In this document: positions 23,769 to 35,455 of the stretch, piece by piece
How positions within the stretch are numbered: position 1 is the stretch's first letter
Layout of the letters: each line of letters opens with the position of its first letter
NCBI GenBank assembly: GCA_028554645.1
Contig: JAQOOI010000021.1
Span: 1,178,001-1,242,000 of the forward strand
Direction: 5' to 3'
Origin: Omphalotus guepiniiformis
Lineage: Eukaryota; Basidiomycota; Agaricomycetes; Agaricales; Omphalotaceae
DNA: 64,000 nucleotides
Notes under the pieces: generated by a model
Databases searched by the model: none
Seen by the model: only the letters and a program-made list of their open reading frames with translations
Told to the model about the DNA's origin: nothing
Program-made: the position numbers and the translations under genes

Positions 23769-25723
23769 ATGTCGTATAACGCATACGACGGTCCACCTCC
23801 TGCTCCTCCTGCTCCCTGGCTCGACTCTGCCTTTGTACATCATCACCAGCAAATGCAGGATTATCCTTCACCTGCTCCTTCAACTGCTGCTTCACCGACT
23901 GCTTATACTTCTGACAATAACCACCAGATAGAGTCCAGCATTGGTCCCAGTCGGGTCATGACAAGGGGCCAGAGAAGAGCTGCTGCCATGCAGGGTCATG
24001 TATGTATTTCTACTATTCTTCTTTCTTTTTTCAATTCATTCACTTCTCTTTCTCCAAAACATTCAAGTCGCGCACAGACTCCTCTCTACCCGCTCACCCC
24101 AGAGTCCTATTCGCCTTACGCGTATGCTCATTCTTCTCGTCGTGCAGTCTCTCCTGCTTTGAGTACCAATACTTCTGTGTCTTCTGCAATGAGTCCCTTT
24201 TCGCCCCAGGATGTGTATCAAGCGCAGTCTTATCCTTCTATGCTCGCACAGCCTTCCGTGCTTCCCACTCTCTCTCAGCCACCTGTACTCTCCGCTCATC
24301 CTCCTCGTCCAAAGCAGCGCAAGCAGCGTCTCTTCAATGTAGATAGGCAGGCTATATGCCAGTACCATCTCGACAACCCAACTGCGCGCCAGGAAGACAT
24401 TGCTGCCCGCTACGGCGTTGAGCGGAGCACCATCTCCAAGATCCTCAAACACAAGCACAAGTGGCTGAGCGTCAGCAAAGAGGAGGGCATGAGAGTAGCC
24501 AAGCACCGGTACGCGTCTCTCTTCATATGTGTCACCGTCTTCAATGCCTTATCTTTACATTCGACAGTCCCTCAAAGTTCCCTGAAATCGAGTCTGCCAT
24601 GGTGTCTTGGCTTTCCCAGCCCTCCACTATCCAAGCCATGAACTCGCGCACGAAGCCTCTTTCTGACACGCGTCTACGCGAAAAGGCTCGTGCCCTGGCT
24701 AAAGCACTTGACATCCCGGAGGATCGCTTCAAGGCCAGCTCAGGCTGGGTTGAGAACTTCAAGCACCGCCATGGCATAAGAAACGGCGCCTGGTACGGTG
24801 ATGGAAGGAACACTAATATCGCTCGAGCTCTCGGCGTTGGTGCTGCACCTCCATCGAGTATGGGCAAAGACGAACAGCATCACGACGAAGACGACGAAGG
24901 TGATCACGACGATAGGGCTGATAACGAATATCATCCGCATCCTCTGCGACCACAGCCTTTTGCACCCCGACCTCCGTGGTCGACCGACTCCTCGGCCACC
25001 TCGGCTAGCTCCTCTTCTATGGCGAGTGTCGAATCCACGTCCAGTGGGTCATCTCATGGTTACCACCGACAACCTTGGTCTACTGAGCATGACCAAGGAC
25101 ATGGTTCGCATCCTGCTACGCCCATTAGTCAGGGTCACTCTTCTCATGAGCACGAGCTGTCGTATCCTCAGTCGCAACCTCACTCGTCTCACGCATCGCC
25201 CCACCCACAACACGAATACCTCTCTTCTCATCAGACACAGCAGCAGCAGCATCCAGCTGATGATTCACAACACCTCCAACATCAACAGCCACAGCAGGCC
25301 CAGGCGAGTTACGATGCTAATGGACATCTTGTCTCACAGACAACTTTACCTCCTAACGATCAACGAAACCAAAACCAAGATCAACAGTCTCAGCAGGCGA
25401 TGTACACCTACCCTCCGGTACCAAGTAACCCTTACCCCTCGATTCAACAACCTTCCATGCTCTCCCAACAGCCATCTTCATCCACTGTAGCATCACTTTC
25501 GGCATTGCCAAATGTTGAGTTGCTACCCCCGCTTCCACCCACGCCGCCTTTACCTGATATCTCCCCTCCTTCGCTCCCCGATGCCGAGGCTGCACTCAAC
25601 AGAGTATTGCTGTACCTGGATACACCGGGTGCCGGTGCTGGTTTGTTGTCGCAGTCACAAAGAGATGTGCTACACGAGGTCAAGTGTATGTTGTTCAAAC
25701 TCGGAGCTGGGATTCCGCTATAG
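23769..25723 (+). CDS. CENP-B/Psq-type DNA-binding protein (transposase-derived)
   Basis: Three exons (23769-23999, 24078-24508, 24568-25723) join in phase to give 605 residues. Residues about 160-207 form a Psq/CENP-B N-terminal helix-turn-helix (AICQYHLDNPTARQEDIAAR, then YGVERSTISKILKHKHKWL). After the splice, PSKFPEIESAMVSWLSQ to NFKHRHGIRNG is the second CENP-B-type DNA-binding domain (HTH_Tnp_Tc5). This pairing is known from pogo/Tigger transposases and domesticated descendants such as CENP-B and fission-yeast Abp1/Cbh. No DDE catalytic core follows. Instead there is an acidic/His patch and a long His/Gln/Ser/Pro-rich tail, so it is likely a domesticated transcription factor. The upstream GTG at 23760 was rejected in favour of the ATG. 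Confidence 0.85.
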
Positions 25724-28349
25724 GCACACAGACGATGGTGGAATTTTCTCGCTCATAGTCGTGCGTGCCGTGGAATGACCTATCGAAAAATGTTTCCTCA
25801 TCTCTATTGCAATATTCAACTTGATGTTGTTATACCTTCTTGGACTTTTGTTAAAACACGCGATCCTCTGCCTTTGGGCAGATGAATGTGTGTTTTTGGT
25901 CTTGGTGTTATGATGGTTTTAATTTTCCTTTGACTTTGACGTGGTCAATCATGCTGATGTTCATACTGGTTTCCTTCTCTTCTCAGTTTTTGAACACCAT
26001 GTTTTTCTTTGGGTCATCTCACGCTGGCGTACAATTGCCCTATCTTTACTCGCCTCGACGCTGTGCTTTCCATAGTTTTATAGTGACTTTCTTGTTTGGT
26101 TTTTCCCTCTTCCTCGGTCGCAATTATCATCATCGCATCGCAACTCATCATCACTCATCATCATGTTACAATCTTACAATCGCAAGCATTACATCGTTTT
26201 CATCATCGCATTGTTCACCTCATCTCATGCATGCAATCATTTACTCAATAACTCTTTTCATCTTCTCGCTTTTCTCCGCTCCCTTTTCTTTAACCTCTCC
26301 ATCGTCTTCTATTTTCTATTTTCTACCCCCTTTTACATTCCATCTATGCCCAGAATCCATAGCGATTCCATATTCTGTCTGCCCCTCGAGCAAGAAAAAA
26401 AAAGAAATTGTTATTGATTTCTGTGTATACACCCCTCACGAATTTACTTACGATTTTTCCCCTCTTTGAGCTTACGCGTATAGTTAATGCAGGTCGTACA
26501 GGTACAATTTTAGTTTTTTTTGATTCAGCTGCAAAAGCCTAGTTCCTCGAGTTTCGCTAGTTATTTGGTTTATTAAAGTTGCTGCAGCTACTTGCAAAAG
26601 GACTTGATTACTGTGATTGTGAAGGTGGATTAAGAGGCAAAGTACTCACCAAATCCACGTTTTGTTCCAGTCAACGACAGAGAACAACGTCGAATAGGCA
26701 TCGCTGGAGATTAGATACGTTGGAATAACAGTCCGCAAGGATACATTCCCAAGCCGAGCGCTAGTGGGTTCCATTTTGGGACTGCTCAAGCGCTCAAGCG
26801 CTCAAGGCTCAAGCTGTACCTACTACCATGCTGCCATGTGCCTGAGCTGCATTAGGCAGTCGTGCATCGTGCCACAGTGACTTCCCACGACTTCCCACCT
26901 TGCTCAACACATCATGCATCACAGGTTATTCTTTGCATGAATTGCCACGAATCTATGGGGATGTCTTCTATGAGGCATTATTCTCTCTCGTAGGAGCCTC
27001 AAGGAACGTACACGTTTTCTGCGTCCAATCAAACAGATTTGTCTCTTCATATGTACTCCCACAAGTACACGCGGATAACATACATTACTGTCCAGGCGGA
27101 ATACACTTCAATATGGCACGCAAGCTTTGCGCGAGGTCAAGATAACGGATATCTCAGAAAGATCGCTTGTTGAGATATCTCTTCGGGATACTCCTGGCCT
27201 TGAGCCGGTCTCCGAGGTCTGGCACAGAGCCAGTCAAAGGGGAGGTATCATTTGAAGCTCTGATGGAACAATGTACCAGCTTCTAAGTTCTAATGGAACT
27301 TTGCGGATAGTAACACCGAGTGCCTCTGAGGTTCTTGACATGGGACTTAGCATTTTGCGAGCTTAGATCCCGATGAAGCTTGTTGAAGACTATTCAAGGC
27401 GATGCCGAAATATCGCAGAGCCTTGTGTCTGCGTGCGGCGTGTAGGACTCACTTTCATGACCTGTTCGCAAGACAAGGCCAGCCAGATTTCCCCTTTCTC
27501 TTGCTGCAGATGAGAACGCTCTAGACTACTACACACTGAGTCTTCAGCATACTAGTCCGTCCCAGCGACAGTCTTCAATTACGAGCCGATCGCTTCAAAT
27601 TTACGATGTACAATCATATTTCTAAAGCACGGTAGCCCCCCTTCGTCATCTGGGTGGTCGGTCTTCAAGCTTCAAGCTTCAAGGGCAGCTTGGTGTCAGC
27701 ACAGGTCAGCACCTCAATTACAAATGTCAACCGGAACCTGCAATCTACTCGCTGCTACAACTCGTCGTGATGATGTACTACAGAAATGCCACTTATATAC
27801 ACCTTTTTGTTTTGGACATGAATCAAAGAACTTCTTGTTGGCATGTCTAATGTAGGATTGACATTCTTACGATATTCGTGCACTCTTTCTTTCGTGGTGG
27901 AACGTCAGTTGCAGTAGCAACTCCTTCGGAACATCTACATTTATTGCATCGCTTGGCGAAATGTACCGCTTGGACAAAACTCCACCACTGACGGATCAGC
28001 CACAGATCCACAAAAACGTATAGAGACATATTTGATCTACATATGCACATAGATAGTCCGTCCAGACAGGATGCTAAGTCCGGAATGAGACCAAGGAAAC
28101 AGAGGTAAGGGAACAAAATAGCGAACTTATAACAACAGCATTTGCGACAAGGGCTTAACAATATAACAATATTTCCAAACAATATAGAACCGAAACGGAG
28201 AGGATGGGAGGTGTTGATACAAAGGGTTGGAGATGCATTCAAAAGCAGCGAGACAGCGCCAAATCAAACCGTGGAAGGAAGGACAGTCTATGGGTTGAAG
28301 GTATAGCGACAATTGGAATGGATCTTTGCGCACTACGGAGACGTTGGTG
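25724..28349. other. 2.6-kb region without a convincing gene
   Basis: The first 800 or so bases are strongly pyrimidine-rich with many CATCAT runs (around 26120-26240), suggesting a long 3' untranslated region of the CENP-B-like gene. Further right, an imperfect tandem array of GCTCAAGC lies at about 26784-26814, and three perfect copies of CTTCAAG at 27663-27683. No known domain was found on either strand. Confidence 0.5.
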
Positions 28350-31300
28350 CTATCGATGACCGCTGAAAACATGAAGACGACTGTCAGCCCAGCTACAACA
28401 TGAATGCATGAAACGCCGAACCTCGCTCTTTGCTGCCAAAGACATCGCCACCTCATCGACATCCATCATGACGCTCACAGAGCCCATTGACTCTAGACCA
28501 CTCCTTTGAAATGAATTCAACATTGAAAACGACATGGGCCCTTCCGTATCGGGAGGAATCTCTGTGTCGGACGTGGCACTGGGGAAGGCGGGCACTTGTT
28601 TCACAAGGGTCGCCATATGGTTGAAATCTCCATTCCCACCTGCATTGCGAACGTGCTCGTAGATTCTTCGTGTCTCCTGCGCGTGGTCCCCAGCCTCTTC
28701 ATACGAATGACTGTATTGCTCAAGCCCCACAATGCATGTAGTGACTTCGGGTCGACCCAAACGAGCAAGCAGATGTCCAGCGGCGATGCAATGGTACTCT
28801 ACCACGGCTGGATCTAGTTTCTGAATAAGTGCGGAAAGGTGAGAACACGAATAAATTCTGTTGAAATGAGAGACTAACCAGATATTCATTTGCCGTCAAC
28901 ACAGCGATCTGGCAGAGGGGGTCCGTTTGTCAGGGGTCTACTTGAGATGATGGTCACTTACAAGAGCTGCGATTCGGAGGGCACCATTAACCGCTTCCTC
29001 AGCTATTTTTCGCATGGCGTCCTCAATATACGCACGATGCTTCACGGTGCCAGGAGGCGTACCCATCCTTGTATTCTCGTTGATCTCCTTAACGCCAAAA
29101 TCATCCAATGCATTGAATAATACAATCCACATGACATGATATTGGGCATCGCTTGCGAAACACGAGACTGTCTGCAAATTATCAAAGGGCAATTTTAGCT
29201 CACTCTTCGCATATTTCATTTCGGTGAGATATGAGAATACATACTGTTACGAAATCCCAGCCCTCGTTGTAGGTCTTGGGCACGCCTACACGAGCGAGAT
29301 ACTCGTCTCTCCATAACCGTAAGGCAGAAGCAAAAGTACGAAGTGTCTCGAACGGTATTCCATCTGCATCAGTTATTGGCCTCCAAAGCTGCCGTGACAT
29401 CTGTCTTGCAGTCCTTGCTAGTGAGTGTGCGGCCCGATAATAGCCCTATGGAAACGGGCGTAAGAAGAATCCTGGACGTAACAGAGTAGATCCGTACCAA
29501 AAACTGAGAATAGGTCCAGTAAAGTGACAGCAGCAGTAACAGCCAACATTCGATTCATCAGGATCGGTTCACTATCAATGAAATCAGTGGCTAACATACC
29601 TCCAATTGTTCTCTGGGAGACGGTGCACCGTCGGAATTGATAGGGTCTGCAGTGTAGAAGTCGATATCGTAGTCGTCATCGTCAAGGACAGGCTTATGTC
29701 GATAGTAAAGCGAGCTATATGCGTCACAAATGCATGCCATCCACCAGGCAAATATCATGGTCCCCCTTGCTTCAGTATCTGGTATCTGAGCAGCGACAGA
29801 CTTATGGTTGATCTAGGGAATTCCAGAATAGTCATCAATTAAAATGAAATGAAGACAACCGCGATAGGGATAGATTAGGCACTGTACCCACTTGCAAGTC
29901 CAGCAGGTGACGCGTTGCCGCCGTCAACCAAAAGCCATGGAATGCTGAATAACGAAAGAAATCCGTCAGCGAAAAGTATGCATAGGGTAATCTGGACTCC
30001 TACCGCTTGGATCCTCAGGGGTCTCTGAGAAGCATTATCAGAATTAACCAGTTATACAAAAACACTCCTTGATACATACGACTCTGGAGCGTCTCAATGA
30101 GTAGACCAATGACGACATGGTCTGGCGACGGTATTCGATGTACCTTCAATGCCTCTGCAAGGTCTCTCGTTCGATCAATCATCATTTTCGACATTAGACT
30201 TTGCCCATTGTGACACTGACGGTCCGCGTTGAGAAGAGCATGTTCGGAGAACTTGGTACCCCATGCGATCACAGTCGCTACCAGAGCAGGATGGAGTGGT
30301 TTCTCCGAACCTGGGTTGGGTGAAAGCGACAAGTGAAGGCGATTACGAAATTGAGTGGGATTGAGAAGGGGAAGGCGCGAGTGCACAATCTGAAAATAAA
30401 TTTCCACGAGGTCGAATGCAAGTCTGTCAATGTGCAGGAGAAAAATGACAAAATGTCAGCATGTACACGGGAAATGAAGGGGTGAGAAAAAGCCTGAATA
30501 ACATTCAACAACTTATATGCACTTTGAATCAGGTGTATAAGACACACGCAATGCTTTCGCATGACAAAAAGGCGAATCAAAAGATAAACGTACTCGGATT
30601 TAAAAGCGTCGTCCTCAAGCTTGACAGCTAGCTCACCCCAAGGCGCGTATTGAGACTTGATCTTGTTCTGATTGAATGGATTAGGATCGCTGTAAGAACA
30701 GATATGTCAGAGATTTCTGAAGGTGCAGTACATCGCATCGGAAGTATGAAGTACTACCAACCTGACTGGAGTGTCTGGAGGTGCGAATAAATAAGCAAGC
30801 ACGTCTCGAGTGGGTGTATCGAGAGTAATGGGCGGATAAAATCCATATTTGACGACAAGGGGAAGATTGGATCCTGGCTGCAGTAAGTACGGTGGGATAT
30901 GGATGCCGTTGTCCGATATAGGGGAGCTGCCAGGATTATATCAGAAACGCCCGTATTAGACTATGATTTAGACATACAGGTTTGACGGGCCGGGTGAAAT
31001 AGGGCTAGAATAATAATAGCGGGTTAGAAGGGGATTTAGAGATTACAATTATGACGGAGCGGTTGGGAATAGGATAGTTATTCCGTGTCTCGTTTGGGAA
31101 ATGCCAGATGTGTGCGCAATGAGTGAAGATACACACCTGGACGCTGACGAAAGATTTCGGGGTCTTCTGGCGGTAGATGAGCTGCGCTTTTTCTCGCTCG
31201 TAGCTTGTTGCACGTAATGTCTGAATGATCGAAGATAATCAAAACTTGGGAAAGAGAACAAATGAGAGATGAAACGAACGTGCAGGGATAGTTTTTTGAC

Positions 31301-31557
31301 ATGCAATGCTTTGAATTTAAAAACGGGTTCATAAAGAGCCTCTGAGAGCAAAGAAATGAAGTTCACCTGACACTGCAGTACGAACAAAACATGATCAACT
31401 CAGTCGGTCCCGCACTGCAGATGATAGAATGCTGACACTTTTCCTGCCCCGGAATTCGATGACATTTAACTTTCCTCGATCTACAAGCGTCGCATGCAGT
31501 ATTCTGCTTCCTCGGTGGTGGGAGAGTCTTCGCAAGCTCATGTATCTGACTCTGCAT
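28350..31557 (-). CDS. Zn2Cys6 fungal transcription factor, zinc-cluster exon possibly disrupted
   Basis: The first exon starts at 31557 (MQSQIHELAKTLPPP) and encodes most of a Gal4-type zinc cluster: Cys22, Cys25, Cys32, Cys41 (CDACRSRKVKC, then HRIPGQEKCQ). Downstream exons carry the fungal transcription factor middle-homology region, for example EIYFQIVHSRLPLLNPTQFR, HPALVATVIAWGTKFSEHAL and LRLWRDEYLARVGVPKTYNE. The last ligands (HCMSKNYPCTF) lie beyond the first intron. However, 65 bp with an 8-bp direct repeat sit exactly between KCQ and that exon, and no GT-AG splice reconnects them (see findings). The gene may therefore be a recent pseudogene, an allele, or use unusual splicing. The other exons look intact. 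The C-terminal end is approximate (stop at 28350 or just beyond a further intron). Target genes are unknown. Confidence 0.75.
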
Positions 31558-31901
31558 CGACGGGGTAGGTAATACAAGCCCTACTTATACAAGATGAGAT
31601 TGAGCGGTCAAAAGAGAGAAACAAAAAGAGATAAGAGAGGATGTGAACCTTGTTGCGACATTAAAGGAACAGATTGAGTCGCCGAGTATGAAACAATATG
31701 GAAATGCGAAAGAAGAGGGGTGATGAGAGGAAGAAGAGACGAGGCTTTATAACCGATGAATCTTGAATCTAAGTGTTGCCGCGTTAGGAAGGGGGATACA
31801 TCATCGGCTGAGTCTCCGGGGTCCTCCTTCCTACCCTACGGCTCCGAAAAAATTCAAATTATGTAACAATTTACGACTAAGCTTCATTCTCTGCAGACAC
31901 C

Positions 31902-32381
31902 ATGGTCAAAGTCGAAATTGTTGACGAAAAAGAGTCCAATTCTCCTTATGCTTCTTCGGCTGCTAGCTCTTCTTCAGAGTCTCTCTCCTCTGTTGAATCT
32001 GACATCTCTTCAGACGAGACTTTCTTCGACCGTCTAACTGCACTCGTCGACATTGTGCCACCTACAACACGTCATAAAATTTCTTCTCGCCTTGCAGCGA
32101 CCGGAAGTGTCTTGAAGACGACTGGAAAAATTGTCGGGAACATCGTCTGGATTGTCACCACCTCTGCTTTATTAGTTGGTCTGCCACTGGCCGTCAGCTT
32201 GGAAGACGAAGCCAAAGTTGTGGCGCAAGAAAAGGAGATGCAGGAGCAACAAGCCGGACAGCAGGTTGGTTTCTTCGCGTCATAGCCTTCGTCGGTTACT
32301 CATAATACATGGTAGATGCTGTCCCCTTCTATGTATCCAACACCGTCTCAGCCAAAGCCCTTGGTACCACCGGGCTTTTAA
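31902..32381 (+). CDS. TOM22: Mitochondrial import receptor subunit Tom22
   Basis: Two exons (31902-32264, 32316-32381; intron 51 nt) give 142 residues. Tom22 is the central receptor and organiser of the outer-membrane translocase. The cytosolic N-terminus is acidic and Ser-rich, as required for binding presequences. The family core is FFDRLTALVDIVPPTTRHKI, followed by a single membrane span (VGNIVWIVTTSALLVGLPLA) and LEDEAKVVAQEKEMQEQQ. The second exon adds a short proline-rich tail ending LVPPGF. The start is the ATG after a purine/cytosine context (ACACCATGG). The gene is divergent from the zinc-cluster gene (344 bp between starts) and convergent with NDUFA9. Confidence 0.95.
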
Positions 32382-32769
32382 AATGATGTCGGAGGGGAGC
32401 GGGATACTATAATATGGATAATATGGATGGATACTTACCGTCGGGTCGATACCCACATCCACAGTGTCGGGCATGCTTGATCTTCTCAACATGCTTCCTT
32501 TCCCGCTGCTGATGCTACTATGTGACCTACTTGTTGAGTAGTCATTCCCCACCACTCAATCGTGTGTACGATACGTAGTTTCCGTTCCAGCGACATATGG
32601 ACACGCTCTTTTATGCAGAAATATCCAAAGTCTTGAGTCAACTATCGGTACCGGTAAGTGCTGCATGAAGTCAAAGACACGAGTACTCCGTGTACACAGT
32701 TGCATGCTCAGCTCAAATCGTAAAATCTTTTGATTACTAAAATGTATCTATCAACTTAGATACCCAGGC

Positions 32770-34276
32770 CTACATCCTCCACGGTAAGCTAGTCAACGGC
32801 TTCGTTAGTGATTTGAGTACCAATAAGAATTCGCTGCTTACAGATGGTCTCGGCGGCAAGACATTGGGTCTAGAGAAGTTCTCCGCAGAACGGTAGCGTC
32901 TAATATATGTGATTGCATGATGCTCGATCTCGGCTGGAGTAACGCCAACCAAGTCCCAATCTCCTGGAGTATCAGCATCGTCAATATAGCGCCTTACGAC
33001 TTCATCCGGGTTGAGCAAGGGCCACCACACCGCTTGCGCAGCTTTTGCGATAGCCAGAGCCACAGGTTTGGGTACCACAGGGGCACGCGAGGGAGGCTGG
33101 AAAGTCAGCGAAGATACCATGTCAAGTAAATATTCGGTTGTGAGAGTTGACGGGCCCGGTAAAGCAACTGTGCGAGGCAGCTGCGGGCTCTGGACAAGAT
33201 TAGCAAGAGCTTGCGCAACATCCATAACCTATAATTCTTAACGTGTGAAAGGAACGTTTGAATACGCCAAACTGAACATACATGGACAGGTCGTGTCTTG
33301 GTCTTGGCATGATTCAACTTCCACCAGATAGGCCAAACTAGCATTACCTGAGTTAAATCACAAACAAGGTACTGGAACAGAGACATACGCACTGGCCATG
33401 TTGTTCAAGAATTTGTCTTCGTAGCCGTATAAAGGACCCGGCCGAATGATACTGACGCCTTCAAATGCAGCCTTCACACGCTCCTCTCCCTCCGCTTTGA
33501 CCTGGTATAGTTTGGATGGAGAAGTGGCCGAGGCGTTAAGGTGCGACACATGAACAAGTCTGGGGACACCGGATTGCGCAGCAATCTTGGCTATTCTCTC
33601 AGCGCCCTCAACATGAACAGAAGCATAGTTGAAGTTCCTGGAATAAGTGAATATATCGACATAAACGGTCACCCCGGATAACACGGTTCAGTAAATTCAG
33701 ACACGCACTTGGTCTCGTAATCCCTACCAACAAGGTTGAATACAATGTCAGAATGCCTGACACATTCCTCTATTTGATTCTCATTTCGAAGGTCCCACTC
33801 CTACGCGCACGCACATGTACACATAGAGTTAGGTAGCGAGGATGGTTGAACTGCTTGACTGCGCACCATTGGAACAATCTGACCCAGATCACCCATGGGT
33901 TTCAAGTGTCTCTTCTCATCTTCGTCACGGTAAGGAATAATCACTTGTGTGCCCATTCGCGCTTTTGAGTGAGAATATTAGATGTACCCGGTGAAACGTA
34001 AGAACTAGCTCGATACCCACCAAGCTTAGACACGAGATACCTTCCAAGAAATCCGGTACAACCAAAAACCGTCACGACATGACCAGAGACTGCGCTGTAC
34101 CCAGGTGGTCCGTTCGAGACGACAGCTTTCTTTGTAGGGAGTGTTAGTAGATCATGGTAGGCCCGCTAAGCAATATATCAGCAAAGACTGTTGAATTTAA
34201 CCAGGAAGAAAGCACGTACCTTTCCTTGATGATGAATAGCGCGCTGTAAACGCAGGAAGTTGGATGAGGTAGGCAT
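32770..34276 (-). CDS. NADH dehydrogenase (complex I) 40-kDa subunit, NDUFA9 homologue
   Basis: An atypical short-chain dehydrogenase that is a peripheral-arm accessory subunit of complex I and binds NADPH. Start at 34276 gives [19 protein letters not shown], a mitochondrial-type leader. The nucleotide-binding motif is [19 protein letters not shown] (GxxGxxG), then [40 protein letters not shown] and [20 protein letters not shown]. Next come [37 protein letters not shown] and a C-terminus ending SLPWRM (stop at 32770). About seven exons are needed, with frames agreeing around each recognised block. The product is roughly 375-380 residues, normal for the family. It shares a 146-bp divergent promoter region with the UPF0390 gene. 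Confidence 0.94.
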
Positions 34277-34422
34277 AGCTCCTCGTCTAAAGCGTCGAAC
34301 GCACTGAAGGTTTTGTGCCGAGAACTTCCAGTGGTCACGGTGTGACTATAGGTGTTTACGCTGTCACGCACACACACAATTAGTATCCGATCACTTCATC
34401 AACCTCCCATTCGACATTGGCC

Positions 34423-34792
34423 ATGGCACAAGGAAAGACGAAAGGTTTACAACTGAAGGCCCCATCGCAAAGACACGTAGCAAAAGCTGCTGCTAATACA
34501 AAGAAAGGAAAGCGATATATGCCCCCGAAAAAGGCTGCTCTCGTGAAACAAGCTGCTATGCAAAAGGTTTCTCAGTTGCCTTTCTATTGGAAATTATTCC
34601 TCATGTTTTCGAGTTAGAATCTTACCGCCAAAATAAACAAGTCAATTGAGCAGCAAATGGTGTCTGCTGCCTCCGGGGGAAAATTGACGATCATGAAGAA
34701 CAGCGCTCCTGAAGCGTTAGTTCACTCATCTTTTTATTCCATATATGTGCTGACTACCGGCCATATCTAGCTCGAGCGCTGAAAAGAAGTAA
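34423..34792 (+). CDS. UPF0390/DUF2462 small basic protein
   Basis: Three exons (34423-34566, 34618-34715, 34771-34792) encode 87 residues, too fragmented to show as one reading frame. The sequence MAQGKTKGLQLKAPSQRHVA, KKGKRYMPPKKAALVKQAAM, LTAKINKSIEQQMVSAASG and KLTIMKNSAPEA matches the UPF0390 family (human C19orf53, Leydig cell tumour 10-kDa protein homologue). Members are small, highly basic and probably nucleolar; their molecular role is not well established. I start at the second ATG of the CCATGGCACAAGG context (34423). Confidence 0.9.
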
Positions 34793-35455
34793 ACGCTGAG
34801 TCGCTGACAGTCTCTATGTGAGCTGTTTGACGCAGTCTAGACCGTGTGTTGCATCAACAGATGCCCTTCCTCTTCTTTCGGGCTTAATGTATTGAAGCCT
34901 TGGAATTTTCAACCATTGCGGTGTTAGCGGTGCACGGTGTCTTCCGTGGATATCTTGGGCGGAGAAGTGGAGAATTGGGTCTGCTTCACAATGTCTCTTG
35001 GTTCTATTGTCCGAGCCCAGCGCTCAACGTCAATGTCAACACCGAGTCATATCAGTTGTCAAGACGTGCAGTGAAGGTCTCCTTTGGCTCCATTCCAGTC
35101 ATGTCAAAGCATTCTACCAACTTGTGCATTGTGAAATGAATGATATCTCAAGTACGAATTCCTTCGACTACTAGTACATCCGATATTTTCCAAGAGCTTA
35201 GATTGTCGGATCAGACCTTGTTCAAACAATGAGACAGCCTAAACACGACGAAGTAATCGTTGGCGATGCTGCGGGCTACTTGAGTGCAAAACTCGCGGCG
35301 TAGTGAAGCGATTGGGTAGATGTGAAGTTGGTAGCTGAGATAGTTCCAACGGGCGCCAATGTACATTCCTCTTTAGGAACTCACCTGCTTGCCGAAAACT
35401 TTCACACAACTTTGTCCTGACTCCTGATTCTTGTCAGGCTTCAATACCTCACTGA
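34793..35455. other. Intergenic, no gene seen
   Basis: About 660 bases between UPF0390 and the Sas10 gene. It should hold the 3' untranslated region of the former and the promoter of the latter. An 79-codon open frame at 34900-35139 has no recognisable features. Confidence 0.5.

Noticed and set aside
25882..26469. 195-codon open frame rich in Phe, Ser and His
   Set aside because: It lies in pyrimidine-rich DNA after the CENP-B-like stop. The composition follows the base bias, and no domain or conserved pattern is visible; best read as 3' untranslated region.
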